This document shows, in pieces, positions 19,717-27,721 of a stretch of 64,000 nucleotides of DNA. Location of the stretch: NCBI RefSeq assembly GCF_010686765.1, contig NZ_JAAGWF010000009.1, positions 1 through 64,000 on the forward strand, written 5' to 3'. The notes beneath the pieces are model-generated. The model was given only the letters and a program-made list of their open reading frames with translations. It searched no databases and had not been told where the DNA came from. The stretch is from Geodermatophilus sabuli. Lineage in GTDB: Bacteria; Actinomycetota; Actinomycetes; Mycobacteriales; Geodermatophilaceae. The translations under genes were made by a program, and so were the position numbers. Position 1 is the first letter of the stretch; each line of letters starts with the position of its first letter.

Positions 19717-20095
19717 GAACGTGGTTCCTCCGTTGAGCGAGCGGGAGCCCGGCCGCACGGCGAGACGGACCCGTACCGCAGCTTCATCGTCAGGGTCGCG
19801 CTTTCACTTGAGGCGCGCCGCTCACCGACCGTGATTGTCTGCATAACGAAACCATCTCTATCGGCAGCTCCTCCAGCCCCTGTGACCCATCGGACCCCGA
19901 CGTCGTCACTCGAGTAACACCGTCACCGCGCGCCCCGGGGGACACGCCAGGCGGCGGTCACCGGGCGTGCAGGCGTCGCCGGGAGGGCAGCCGCCGAGAG
20001 GGCAGAGGTCGCCGACAGGGCGGGCGCGGCCGGGAGGGCGGCGTTCCCCGCGCGCGGACGCTCCCCGGGCGCGGACGTCACCCGGGAGGGCAGCC
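19717..20095. other. Intergenic region upstream of the amidase and downstream of rmlD
   Basis: The amidase Shine-Dalgarno GGAGGAA lies at the left end. A relatively AT-rich patch at about 19830-19865 (containing ATTGTCTGCATAACG) probably holds the amidase promoter, but no hexamer pair is convincing. The right part, 19978-20039, holds four copies of GCCGNNAGGGC spaced 15-18 bp, and a hairpin follows the rmlD stop. No gene is supported. Confidence 0.55.
20061..20088 (-). terminator. Possible rmlD terminator hairpin
   Basis: CTCCCCGGG at 20061-20069 can pair with CCCGGGAG at 20081-20088 with one bulged base, seven bases after the rmlD stop. There is no T tract. Confidence 0.4.
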
Positions 20096-20977
20096 TCACC
20101 AGGAGCGCAGGGCCTCCGCCAGCGCTGCCCGCCAGGGACGCGGCGCCGGCAGCCCGGCGGCGGTCCAGGCCGTGGTGTCGAGCACCGAGTAGGCCGGCCG
20201 GGGAGCCGGGCGCGGAAAGGCGTCGGTGCTGGTGGGCAGCACCCGCTCGGGGTCGGCGCCACGCTCCTCGAACACCGCTCGCGCCAGGTCCCACCAGCTC
20301 GCCGCCCCGGTGTTGGTGAGGTGCAGGACCGGCGGAGCCGACTCGGCCCGGGCGCCGAGCGCCACCAGGCCGGCGGCGAGGTCGAGCGACCAGGTGGGCG
20401 AGCCGACCTGGTCGGTGACCACCGAGACGGTCGGCCGGTCGGCCTCCAACCGCATCATCGTGGCGACGAAGTTCCCGCCGTGGTGCCCGTAGACCCAGGC
20501 GGTGCGGACCGTGGTGGCGTCCCCGCCGGCCGCGGCGACCGCCCGCTCACCGGCGGCCTTCGTCCGGCCGTACGCCGACCGGGGGGCGGTCGGGGCGTCG
20601 ACGGGATAGGGCTCGGTGGCGGTGCCGTCGAAGACGTAGTCGGTCGACACGTGCACCAGCCGGCCCGCGCCGGCCATCTCCTGGGCCAGCCAGCCCGGTG
20701 CGGCGCCGTTGACCAGCTGCGCGGTGGCCTCGTCGGTCTCGGCGTCGTCCACCGCGGTGTAGGCGGCGGCGTTGAGCAGGACGGCGCGGTCGGCGCGCAC
20801 CTCGTCCAGCCAGTGCCGGACCGTCTTGCGGACGGCCGCCTCGTTAGTGAGGTCGAGCTCGGCGCGGCCGAGCGCCGTCACGTCGTCGTCCGGGCGCCGG
20901 GCGAGGACCTCGAGCAGGTCGTGCCCGAGCTGTCCGCGTGCCCCGGTGACCAGCCAGGCGGTGCTCAGGCCGCTCAC
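20096..20977 (-). CDS. rmlD: dTDP-4-dehydrorhamnose reductase
   Basis: Last step of dTDP-L-rhamnose synthesis, supplying WbbL and other rhamnosyltransferases. The 293-residue short-chain reductase has the cofactor motif TGARGQLGHDLLEVL near the start, HVSTDYVFDG, and the YGRTKAAGE catalytic Tyr-Lys pair. The GTG at 20977 has GAGGAGGG about 4 nt upstream; that ribosome site is the end of a repeated element also found before the LCP gene. rmlB lies 74 nt upstream on the same strand. rmlA and rmlC are not in this window. Confidence 0.93.
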   Translation of the reverse strand: MSGLSTAWLVTGARGQLGHDLLEVLARRPDDDVTALGRAELDLTNEAAVRKTVRHWLDEVRADRAVLLNAAAYTAVDDAETDEATAQLVNGAAPGWLAQEMAGAGRLVHVSTDYVFDGTATEPYPVDAPTAPRSAYGRTKAAGERAVAAAGGDATTVRTAWVYGHHGGNFVATMMRLEADRPTVSVVTDQVGSPTWSLDLAAGLVALGARAESAPPVLHLTNTGAASWWDLARAVFEERGADPERVLPTSTDAFPRPAPRPAYSVLDTTAWTAAGLPAPRPWRAALAEALRSW

Positions 20978-21055
20978 GAGCCCTCCTCGCTGGCGCTCGT
21001 CGGCCGCGTTCGCGGGCGCTGCCGTGCTCACTGGTGAGCTCGCGAGCTCGCTCAC
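20978..21055 (-). repeat. Ribosome-site-bearing intergenic repeat, copy 1 (before rmlD)
   Basis: Read on the minus strand the element begins GTGAGCGAGCTCGCGAGC and runs through GCGGCCGACGAGCGCCA to AGCGAGGAGGGCTC, directly followed by the rmlD GTG. A matching element in the same order, with the identical 17-mer GCGGCCGACGAGCGCCA, precedes the LCP gene at 22295-22359 and also ends at the start codon. Its start is an inverted repeat around GAGCTCGCGAGCTC. Confidence 0.7.
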
Positions 21056-22074
21056 GCCGTGGCGTCCTGGGAGCCGGCCTCCTGGTGCGCCGTCGCCGCG
21101 GCGGCCTTCAGCGGCTCCCACCAGGCGCGGTTCTCGCGGTACCACTGCACGGTCAGGGCCAGCCCGTCCTCGAAGCTCATCCGCGGCGCGTAGCCGAGGG
21201 CCGCAGTCTTCGAGTAGTCGACGGAGTAGCGCAGGTCGTGCCCACCGCCGCGCGGGTCGACGATGTTCTCGACGTAGCTCCAGTCGCGGCCGGTGGCGTC
21301 GAGCAGCTTCTCGGTGAGCTCCTTGTTGGAGAGCTCCCGGCCGCCGCCGATGTTGTAGAACTCGCCGGGCAGCCCCTTCTCGACCACCAGCTGGATGCCC
21401 CGGCAGTGGTCGTCGACGAACAGCCAGTCGCGGACGTTGGCGCCCTCGCCGTACAGCGGCACCCGCTCGCCGTCGAGCAGGTTGGTGACGAACAGGGGGA
21501 TGACCTTCTCCGGGAAGTGGAAGGGCCCGTAGTTGTTGCTGCACCGGGTGATCGAGATGTTCAGCCCGTAGGTCTGGGCGTAGGCGCGGGCGATCAGGTC
21601 ACTGCCGGCCTTGGCGGCCGAGTAGGGCGAGTTGGGCTCCAGGAGGTGGTCCTCGGTCCAGGAGCCGTCGTCGATGGACCCGTAGACCTCGTCGGTGGAG
21701 ACGTGCAGCACCCGGCCGACGCCGTGCCGCAGGGCTGCCTCGAAGACCTGCTGCGCGCCGAGGACGTTGGTGAGGACGAAGTCCGCCGCCCCGTGGATGG
21801 AACGGTCGACGTGCGACTCGGCGGCGAAGTTGACCACCACGTCGACCCCGGGCAGCGCTGCGTCCAGGTCGGCCTGGACGCAGATGTCGCCGCGGACGAA
21901 CCGGTACCGCGGGGAGTCCGCGACCGACGCGAGGTTGGTGAGGTTGCCCGCGTACGTCAGCTTGTCGAACACCACGACCTCGGCGTCCTCGAAGCCGGGG
22001 TACCCGCCGGTCAGCATGGTCCGGACGTAGTGCGAGCCGATGAAACCGGCACCGCCGGTGACCAAGATGCGCAC
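21052..22074 (-). CDS. rmlB: dTDP-glucose 4,6-dehydratase
   Basis: Second step of dTDP-rhamnose synthesis: makes dTDP-4-keto-6-deoxyglucose with bound NAD. The 340-residue extended short-chain dehydrogenase has TGGAGFIGSHYVR at the start, DKLTYAGN, the catalytic HVSTDEVYG region and the YSAAKAGSD Tyr-Lys pair, then NYGPFHFPEK. All key residues appear present. The GTG at 22074 has GAGGGG about 5 nt upstream. rmlD follows after 74 nt. In M. tuberculosis rmlB is elsewhere, so the rmlB-rmlD pairing here is a different arrangement. Confidence 0.95.
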   Translation of the reverse strand: MRILVTGGAGFIGSHYVRTMLTGGYPGFEDAEVVVFDKLTYAGNLTNLASVADSPRYRFVRGDICVQADLDAALPGVDVVVNFAAESHVDRSIHGAADFVLTNVLGAQQVFEAALRHGVGRVLHVSTDEVYGSIDDGSWTEDHLLEPNSPYSAAKAGSDLIARAYAQTYGLNISITRCSNNYGPFHFPEKVIPLFVTNLLDGERVPLYGEGANVRDWLFVDDHCRGIQLVVEKGLPGEFYNIGGGRELSNKELTEKLLDATGRDWSYVENIVDPRGGGHDLRYSVDYSKTAALGYAPRMSFEDGLALTVQWYRENRAWWEPLKAAAATAHQEAGSQDATA

Positions 22075-22294
22075 GAGACCCCTCGTTCCCGCCGGGCACG
22101 TCCCCGGCACCGCGTCCCAGTGTCCCGCATCGCCCACCGGGGCCCCGGTGGCCGTGTGACTCGTGCGCTCGGTGAGCAGCAGGGGTCGGGGCGGGCGGAC
22201 GGGTCCGTGTCGGAGGCCCGGGAGCCCCGTCCGGCGGAACTACCATCGCTGCACCAGCGTCCTCCAGTGGACGGCCGTGCCGAGGACCGAGCCA

Positions 22295-22359
22295 GTGAGC
22301 TCACCGATGCACACCGCAGCGCCGCGGATGCGGCCGACGAGCGCCACGAAGGGGGACGC
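22295..22359 (+). repeat. Ribosome-site-bearing intergenic repeat, copy 2 (before the LCP gene)
   Basis: Begins GTGAGCTCACC, contains GCAGCGCC and the exact 17-mer GCGGCCGACGAGCGCCA also present before rmlD, and ends in GAAGGGGGACGC directly before the LCP GTG. The two copies are divergently placed around rmlB and share about the same length and layout. Confidence 0.65.
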
Positions 22360-23940
22360 GTGACCGACGAGCGCAGCACCAACGGCACGCCGAACGGCTC
22401 GCGCCCGCTGCCCGCCCGGCTCGACCCCCGGAGCGGCCGCCCGCCGCGCCGCGGCACGACCGCCGGAGCCGGCGCTCCCCGGGCCGCCGCGGCCCGCCCG
22501 GACGAGCCCAGCGACGGCGGCCCCCGACGGCGCGCCGGTCTGCTCGTCGCCACCCGCGCGGTCGCCGCCCTGCTCGCCGTCGTCGTCCTGGGGGCCAGCG
22601 GCTGGGGCTGGTACCTCGGTCAGGTCGCCGACGCCAGCGTCACGCGCACCGACGCCATCCCGACCGACGGCAACGCCGACGCCGACGGCGTCCGCGCGGC
22701 CATGAACCTGCTGCTGGTCGGCAGCGACAGCCGCGGCCGACTGACCGAGGAGCAGCTCGCCCAGCTCAGCGCCGGGGAGGACTCCGGCGTCAACACCGAC
22801 ACGATGATCCTGGTGCACGTGCCGGCCGACGGCTCCAAGGCCTCGTTCGTCTCCTTCCCGCGCGACTCCTACGTCGAGATCCCCGGCCACGGCATGGACA
22901 AGCTCAACGCCGCCTACGCGCTGGGCTACTACGGGCTGCCCGAGGGCACCGACGACGCCCAGCGGCAGGCGGCCGGGGCGCAGCTGCTGATCCAGACGAT
23001 CAGCGGGCTGACCGGCCTGCAGATCGACCACTACGCCGAGGTCGACCTGCTCGGCTTCTTCCAGCTGTCCAGCGTCGTCGGCGGGGTGGACGTCAACCTC
23101 TGCGCGCCGGTGCGCGACAGCTACTCCGGCGTGAACCTGCCCGCCGGCCCCCAGACGATCACCGGGGAGCAGGCGCTGGCCTTCGTCCGTCAGCGGCACG
23201 GCCTCCCCCGCGGCGACTTCGACCGGATCATCCGCCAGCAGACCTTCATCGCCGGGATGATCCGCAAGATGCTGTCGGACAACGTCCTGCTCGACCTGGG
23301 CAAGCAGCGCCAGCTCGTCGAGGCGGCCGCCGGCTCGCTCACGGTCGACCAGTCCCTCGACCTGTTCGGCCTCGCCGGCCAGATGCAGGCGGTCACGCCG
23401 GGCAGCATCGAGTTCCAGACCATCCCCTACGTCGGGGACGACGAGGACGAGCAGGGGCGCTACATCCTGCGCCTGCAGGACGAGGACGCCCTGCACGCCT
23501 TCTTCGCCGACCTGTCCGCCGAGCCGCAGGCGCCGGCGCCCGCCGTGGACACCCCGCCGGCCACGGTGGATCCCGCGGAGGTGTCGGTGGAGGTCTACAA
23601 CGGCTCGGGGACCTCCGGCCTCGCCGCCGAGACCAAGGGCGAACTGGAGGCGGCCGGCTTCGTGGTGACCAGCACCGGCAACGCCGACAGCACCGGCTAC
23701 ACCGCCACGGAGATCCGCTACGCCGCCGGTGACGAGCCGCTGGCCGCCACGCTGGCCGCGTCGATCCCGGGTGCGACCACGGCCCCCAACGAGGACGGCA
23801 CCAGCGGTGTGGTCCAGCTCGTGCTCGGCTCGGACTTCCAGGGCCTGGGCCAGCCGCTGGCCGCGCCGGCCACCACCGCGGCGGCGCCGGTCGAGGGCGA
23901 GGACGCCCGGACCGCGGCCGACACCACCTGCATCAACTGA
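22360..23940 (+). CDS. LytR-CpsA-Psr (LCP) family wall-polymer ligase
   Basis: LCP proteins transfer lipid-linked wall polymers to peptidoglycan; in mycobacteria this attaches arabinogalactan. The 526-residue protein has a Pro/Arg-rich cytoplasmic part (1-58), one membrane span (about 61-85), the LCP domain (about 100-310) with LLVGSDSRG, FPRDSYVEIPG, LNAAYALGY and RQRHGLPRGDFDRI, and a C-terminal LytR_C domain (about 400-495) beginning VEVYNGSGTSGLA. GTG at 22360 follows AGGGGG. The order rmlD, LCP, TIGR03089 matches Rv3266c-Rv3268 of M. tuberculosis (CpsA1-like). The stop overlaps the next ATG by one base. Confidence 0.92.
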   Translation: MTDERSTNGTPNGSRPLPARLDPRSGRPPRRGTTAGAGAPRAAAARPDEPSDGGPRRRAGLLVATRAVAALLAVVVLGASGWGWYLGQVADASVTRTDAIPTDGNADADGVRAAMNLLLVGSDSRGRLTEEQLAQLSAGEDSGVNTDTMILVHVPADGSKASFVSFPRDSYVEIPGHGMDKLNAAYALGYYGLPEGTDDAQRQAAGAQLLIQTISGLTGLQIDHYAEVDLLGFFQLSSVVGGVDVNLCAPVRDSYSGVNLPAGPQTITGEQALAFVRQRHGLPRGDFDRIIRQQTFIAGMIRKMLSDNVLLDLGKQRQLVEAAAGSLTVDQSLDLFGLAGQMQAVTPGSIEFQTIPYVGDDEDEQGRYILRLQDEDALHAFFADLSAEPQAPAPAVDTPPATVDPAEVSVEVYNGSGTSGLAAETKGELEAAGFVVTSTGNADSTGYTATEIRYAAGDEPLAATLAASIPGATTAPNEDGTSGVVQLVLGSDFQGLGQPLAAPATTAAAPVEGEDARTAADTTCIN

Positions 23941-24737
23941 TGGCCGCCACGCCCGCCGACCTGCTCGCCGACCGGGTGCGGCGGGACGCGGCGGCGCCCC
24001 TGCTCACCCACTACGACGACGCGTCCGGGGAGCGGGTCGAGCTGTCGGCCGCCACGGTCGCCAACTGGGTGGCCAAGACCGCCAACCTGCTGCAGGACGA
24101 GTTCGACGTGACCGCGGGCAGCACCGTCGCCGTGGCGCTCCCCGTCCACTGGCAGACCGCGGCCGTGCTCCTGGCGGCCTGGAGCTGCGGCGCCACCGTC
24201 CTGGACACCGCCGCGGAGGACGACGGCCGGCTCGACGACACCGACGTCGTCCTGGCCGCGCAGGACCGGCTGGGCCCGCTCGAGGAGCAGGACCTGCCGG
24301 AGCTGCTGGGGCTGTCCCTGCACCCGCTCGGCCTGGGCATGACCGGGTACGCCGGCCCGGCCCGTGACTACGCACTCGAGGTGCGGGTGCACGGCGACGT
24401 CTTCGTCCCGTGGGAGCGACCCGACCCGGCGGCACCCGGGCTGCGGCTGGGCGCGCTCGAGCTGACCCTCGGCGGCCTGGTCGACGCGGCGCGGGAGCTG
24501 GCCACCCGGCTGGGGATCGTCGCGGGCGACCGGGTCCTGGTCGACGAGCGCACCGCCGAGGAGGCCGGCCCCGTGGCCTGGCTGCTGGCCCCGCTGGCGG
24601 CCGGCGCCTCCCTCGTGCTGGTCCGCTCCCCCGACGCCACCCGCCTGCCCGCCCGCGCGGCCGCCGAGCGGGTCACCGCCACCCTCGGGACGACGATCGA
24701 CGGCATCCGCGCGCTGGGCCGCCCCGCCGGGGCGTGA
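23940..24737 (+). CDS. TIGR03089 family protein
   Basis: A 265-residue protein of an actinobacterial family related to the N-terminal part of AMP-binding enzymes. It has a first half with LSAATVANWVAKTANLLQ and GSTVAVALPVHWQTAAVLLAAW, as in acyl-adenylating enzymes, but no P-loop-like TSGTTG motif and no C-terminal lid, so ligase activity is unlikely. Its function is unknown. It is coupled to the LCP gene (TGATG, 1-nt overlap) and to the DUF1028 gene (GTGA overlap), and the LCP-TIGR03089 pairing is conserved in mycobacteria (Rv3267-Rv3268). This suggests a role linked to wall-polymer ligation. Confidence 0.85.
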   Translation: MAATPADLLADRVRRDAAAPLLTHYDDASGERVELSAATVANWVAKTANLLQDEFDVTAGSTVAVALPVHWQTAAVLLAAWSCGATVLDTAAEDDGRLDDTDVVLAAQDRLGPLEEQDLPELLGLSLHPLGLGMTGYAGPARDYALEVRVHGDVFVPWERPDPAAPGLRLGALELTLGGLVDAARELATRLGIVAGDRVLVDERTAEEAGPVAWLLAPLAAGASLVLVRSPDATRLPARAAAERVTATLGTTIDGIRALGRPAGA

Positions 24738-25555
24738 CCTTCTCCGTCGTCGCCCGCGATCCGGCGACCGGCGACCTGGGCATCGCCGTCTCCTCGTGCA
24801 TCCTGGCCGTCGGCCGGGTCGTCCCGAGCGTGCGGCCGGGCGTCGGGGTGGTCGCCGTCCAGGCGCGCAGCCGGCGTGGTCTCGGGCACACGCTGCTGGG
24901 CGGGCTCGCCGCAGGGGCCGACCCCGCCGACCTCGTGCGCAAGGCGGCGCACTCCGCCGAGGACGCCGACCGGCAGATCGCCGTCCTCGACACCGCCGGC
25001 CGGGTGGCCGCCGACACCGGACGCGGGTCCTTCCCGGTCAGCGGGCACCTGGTGGGCGAGGGCACCAGCGTCCAGGGCAACATGCTCGCCTCCCCGGAGG
25101 TGCTGCCGGCGATGGCGCAGGCCCTCGCCGCCGCCCGCGGGGACCTCCCCGACCGGCTTCTGGCCGCCCTGACGGCCGGTCAGGACGCCGGCGGGGACGT
25201 CCGGGGCCGGCAGTCGGCCGCCCTGCTGGTGGTCAGCGGCGCGCCGGCCACCGACGAGGACGACGGCGTCCGCACGGACCTGCGGGTCGACGACTCCGGC
25301 GACCCGGTCGCGCAGTTACGGGTGCTGCGCAACCTCCAGCGCGCCTACGACGAGCGCGACTACGAGACCCTCGCCCTGTTCGCCCCCGACGGCGCCCGCG
25401 ACCTCTACGCCGCCCTGGCCGCCTCCCAGCGCGGGGACCGCGACGCCGCCCGGGCCGCGCTCGCCGGCCTGCGCGCCCGCCCCGGGTGGTCGGCCTGGCT
25501 GGCCGCCATGGCCGGGGACCCGCGGCTGTCGGCGGTGTCGCGACTGCTGGGCTGA
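24734..25555 (+). CDS. DUF1028 family protein (Ntn-hydrolase fold)
   Basis: A 273-residue protein. The first 205 residues match DUF1028: FSVVARDPATGDLGIAVSS, then GVVAVQARSR and GNMLASPEV. The family has an Ntn-hydrolase-like fold and no agreed function. The remaining 65 residues, after RVDDSGDPVAQLRVL, form a helical TPR-like tail often attached to DUF1028. The GTG at 24734 overlaps the TIGR03089 stop as GTGA, so it belongs to the LCP operon. The stop is only 7 nt from the convergent DUF6541 gene. Confidence 0.85.
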   Translation: MTFSVVARDPATGDLGIAVSSCILAVGRVVPSVRPGVGVVAVQARSRRGLGHTLLGGLAAGADPADLVRKAAHSAEDADRQIAVLDTAGRVAADTGRGSFPVSGHLVGEGTSVQGNMLASPEVLPAMAQALAAARGDLPDRLLAALTAGQDAGGDVRGRQSAALLVVSGAPATDEDDGVRTDLRVDDSGDPVAQLRVLRNLQRAYDERDYETLALFAPDGARDLYAALAASQRGDRDAARAALAGLRARPGWSAWLAAMAGDPRLSAVSRLLG

Positions 25556-25562
25556 CCCCCGG

Positions 25563-27614
25563 TCAGGTCAGCTCGCAGGCCGCGTCGGCCGACTCCTCGA
25601 GCGGGACGGGGTCGATCTCGTAGATCGTCACGCCGGTCCCCTCGTACACCGGGCGCAGGGAGTCCACCGACGACAGGTCCCGGAACCCGGGGTTGGTCGT
25701 CTCGCCACCGAGGATGGTGCTCGCCGACGAGTACACGTACCGGACGCCGAGGTCCTCGACCGCCTGGCGGACCCGCTCGCTGGAGTCCAGGCAGTTCAGC
25801 CCGTCGACCACCAGCTGGCGCTCCTCGGGCAACGGCGGCTTGACCGGCACGGTCAGCGCCGCGCCGAACACCGGCTGGACGTCGGCCAGCGCCCACATCC
25901 AGGCCGACCCGTCGTTGGGGTCGTTGAGGACGGGGCCGGCACCGGCGAGGTCGCGCAGCACGTCGAACGCCGCCAGGTCGTCGTCGGACACCGACCCGCC
26001 TCCGCCGGGCACGTAGGCGGTCGCCAGCCGGTCCCGGTTCTCCTGGACGTAGAACCCGCTGAGGACGCCGACGAGGGCGAGCACGACCACCACGCCGGCG
26101 GCGGCGAGCGCCGGGGTGCGCAGGGCCGGCATCCGCTCGTGCCAGCGAGTGGTCACCCTCCGGACCAGGCCGGCCAGCAGCCCACCGAGATGGGTCACCC
26201 CCACGGCGGCGAACACCGACAGGCCGAGGAAGACCACGCCCTTGAAGCGGAACCGGTCGTTCCACCAGGGCCCGGTCAGCAGCTGCACGAGCCGGCCCTC
26301 GTAGGCGGCGGCCATGACGCAGAGCAGCACGAAGACGCCGGTCGCGGCGTACCACCACCGCAGCTGAGGCGAGCGCCAGCCCACGGCCAGCCCGACCAGC
26401 GCGGCGATCGCCAGCCACAGCTGCGGGTGGTCGTTGTCGTAGTTGTAGAACAGCAGCTCGCCCACGGCCTCGCCGGGCGACTGCGCGATCGGCCAGTCGA
26501 CGACCGTGCCCCCACCGGTGTCCACGAGCGCCTGCCCGATGAGCGGCAGCGCCAGCACCGCGGCGACCGCCGCCGCCGGCACGAGCACGACCAGGTCCCG
26601 GCGCAGCACGTCGCGGGCCGGCACGTCGCCACGCTGCAGCCAGCGGCCGACGACCAGGCAGATCCCGAAGACCGCGGCGGTCAGGGCCGCGCTCGGGTGC
26701 ATCAGCGCCAGCCCCGCGGTGGCGAGGCCGAGGCCGACCGTGGTCACGGTGTCCCGCCGGTCGAGGGTGCGGGCCAGCAGCACGAGGAACGCCGGGACCA
26801 GCGCGATGCCGAAGGCGAAGACCCACACCGGACCGCGCCAGATAAGGTCGATCGGGAACCCCGACGTCGACGCCAGCACGACCGGCGCGACGGCCGCCGC
26901 GCGCACGAGGCCCAGCGTGCGCAGCAGGGCGACCAGCCCCAGCCCCGCGACCAGCGGGATGCCGGTCAGCAGGGCGTTGGTGCTGGTGAGGCTGGTGCCG
27001 TGGACCTGGTCGACCAGGGAGGCCATCGCGTGGAAGGCGTCGGGGTAGACCGAGGCGCCGTCGGGATAGCCGTTCAGGTCCCCGGCGACACTGGGCGCGA
27101 CGTCGCCGGAGCGGGTGATGTTCTCGATCAGGTTGACGTGGAAGAGCGCGTCGAAGCCCTGGTTGGCGCTGGTCAGCCCGTCGGTGCCGGGTACCAGCGT
27201 GGCGAACCCGATCACCGCGCCCAGGACGACCCCCGCCACGGCGAGCAGGGACCACAGCCGGGACTCCCGCTCGTCCGCGTCGTCCGCCGGGTCGGCTGCC
27301 GGGCCCGCCGGCCCCACGTCCGGGTCGACCGGCCGGCGCGAGCGCCTGCGGGCTCGGGCCTCGAGGGCACCGGCCCCGACGAAGGCGACGGCGATCCCGG
27401 CCAGCGCCACGGCGGCCGCGCTGACCGGCGTCCAGTCGACCCCCGCGAGGCTGACCACGACGATGGCGACCAGCACCAGCGCGACGGTGAGGAGGGGGGC
27501 GGCGCCGACGGCGGCCCACCCGCGCATCCGGAGCGCGAGGGCCAGCAGCAGCCCCGGGACGACCGTGAGCAGCACCGCGACGGCGAGGGTCAGGAACACG
27601 TTCAGGTCAAGCAC
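25563..27614 (-). CDS. DUF6541 multi-span membrane protein, second paralogue
   Basis: A 683-residue protein with about a dozen spans and a soluble tail, paralogous to the protein at 13795-15759. Matching islands are FDALFH (WDYTYH there), DLIWRGPVW (DLVWRGPLL), LTGPWWNDRFRF (LTGPWWNDRWRF), DGSAW (DGSAY), QPVFG (RPVFG) and NCLDS (RCLDS). Low overall identity with conserved islands suggests an enzyme with conserved active-site loops. It lies next to ubiA, which makes the arabinose donor precursor, so a decaprenyl-phospho-sugar-dependent GT-C role is a reasonable guess. GTG at 27614 has only a weak purine stretch upstream; the start is uncertain by a few codons. Confidence 0.72.
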   Translation of the reverse strand: MLDLNVFLTLAVAVLLTVVPGLLLALALRMRGWAAVGAAPLLTVALVLVAIVVVSLAGVDWTPVSAAAVALAGIAVAFVGAGALEARARRRSRRPVDPDVGPAGPAADPADDADERESRLWSLLAVAGVVLGAVIGFATLVPGTDGLTSANQGFDALFHVNLIENITRSGDVAPSVAGDLNGYPDGASVYPDAFHAMASLVDQVHGTSLTSTNALLTGIPLVAGLGLVALLRTLGLVRAAAVAPVVLASTSGFPIDLIWRGPVWVFAFGIALVPAFLVLLARTLDRRDTVTTVGLGLATAGLALMHPSAALTAAVFGICLVVGRWLQRGDVPARDVLRRDLVVLVPAAAVAAVLALPLIGQALVDTGGGTVVDWPIAQSPGEAVGELLFYNYDNDHPQLWLAIAALVGLAVGWRSPQLRWWYAATGVFVLLCVMAAAYEGRLVQLLTGPWWNDRFRFKGVVFLGLSVFAAVGVTHLGGLLAGLVRRVTTRWHERMPALRTPALAAAGVVVVLALVGVLSGFYVQENRDRLATAYVPGGGGSVSDDDLAAFDVLRDLAGAGPVLNDPNDGSAWMWALADVQPVFGAALTVPVKPPLPEERQLVVDGLNCLDSSERVRQAVEDLGVRYVYSSASTILGGETTNPGFRDLSSVDSLRPVYEGTGVTIYEIDPVPLEESADAACELT

Positions 27615-27666
27615 CGTCCAGGGTCTCGGTCCGCAACGGCCGCGGATCCGGCGATCCCCCAGCCTA

Positions 27667-27694
27667 GGTCAGGGGAACGCGCTGTCCCCTGACC
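27667..27694 (-). terminator. Hairpin terminator of the ubiA transcript
   Basis: A 10-bp perfect stem, GGTCAGGGGA (27667-27676) with TCCCCTGACC (27685-27694), and an 8-base loop, 27 nt after the ubiA stop. Confidence 0.65.
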
Positions 27695-27721
27695 GCCACC
27701 GGGTGGTGCGGACCGCCCAGG

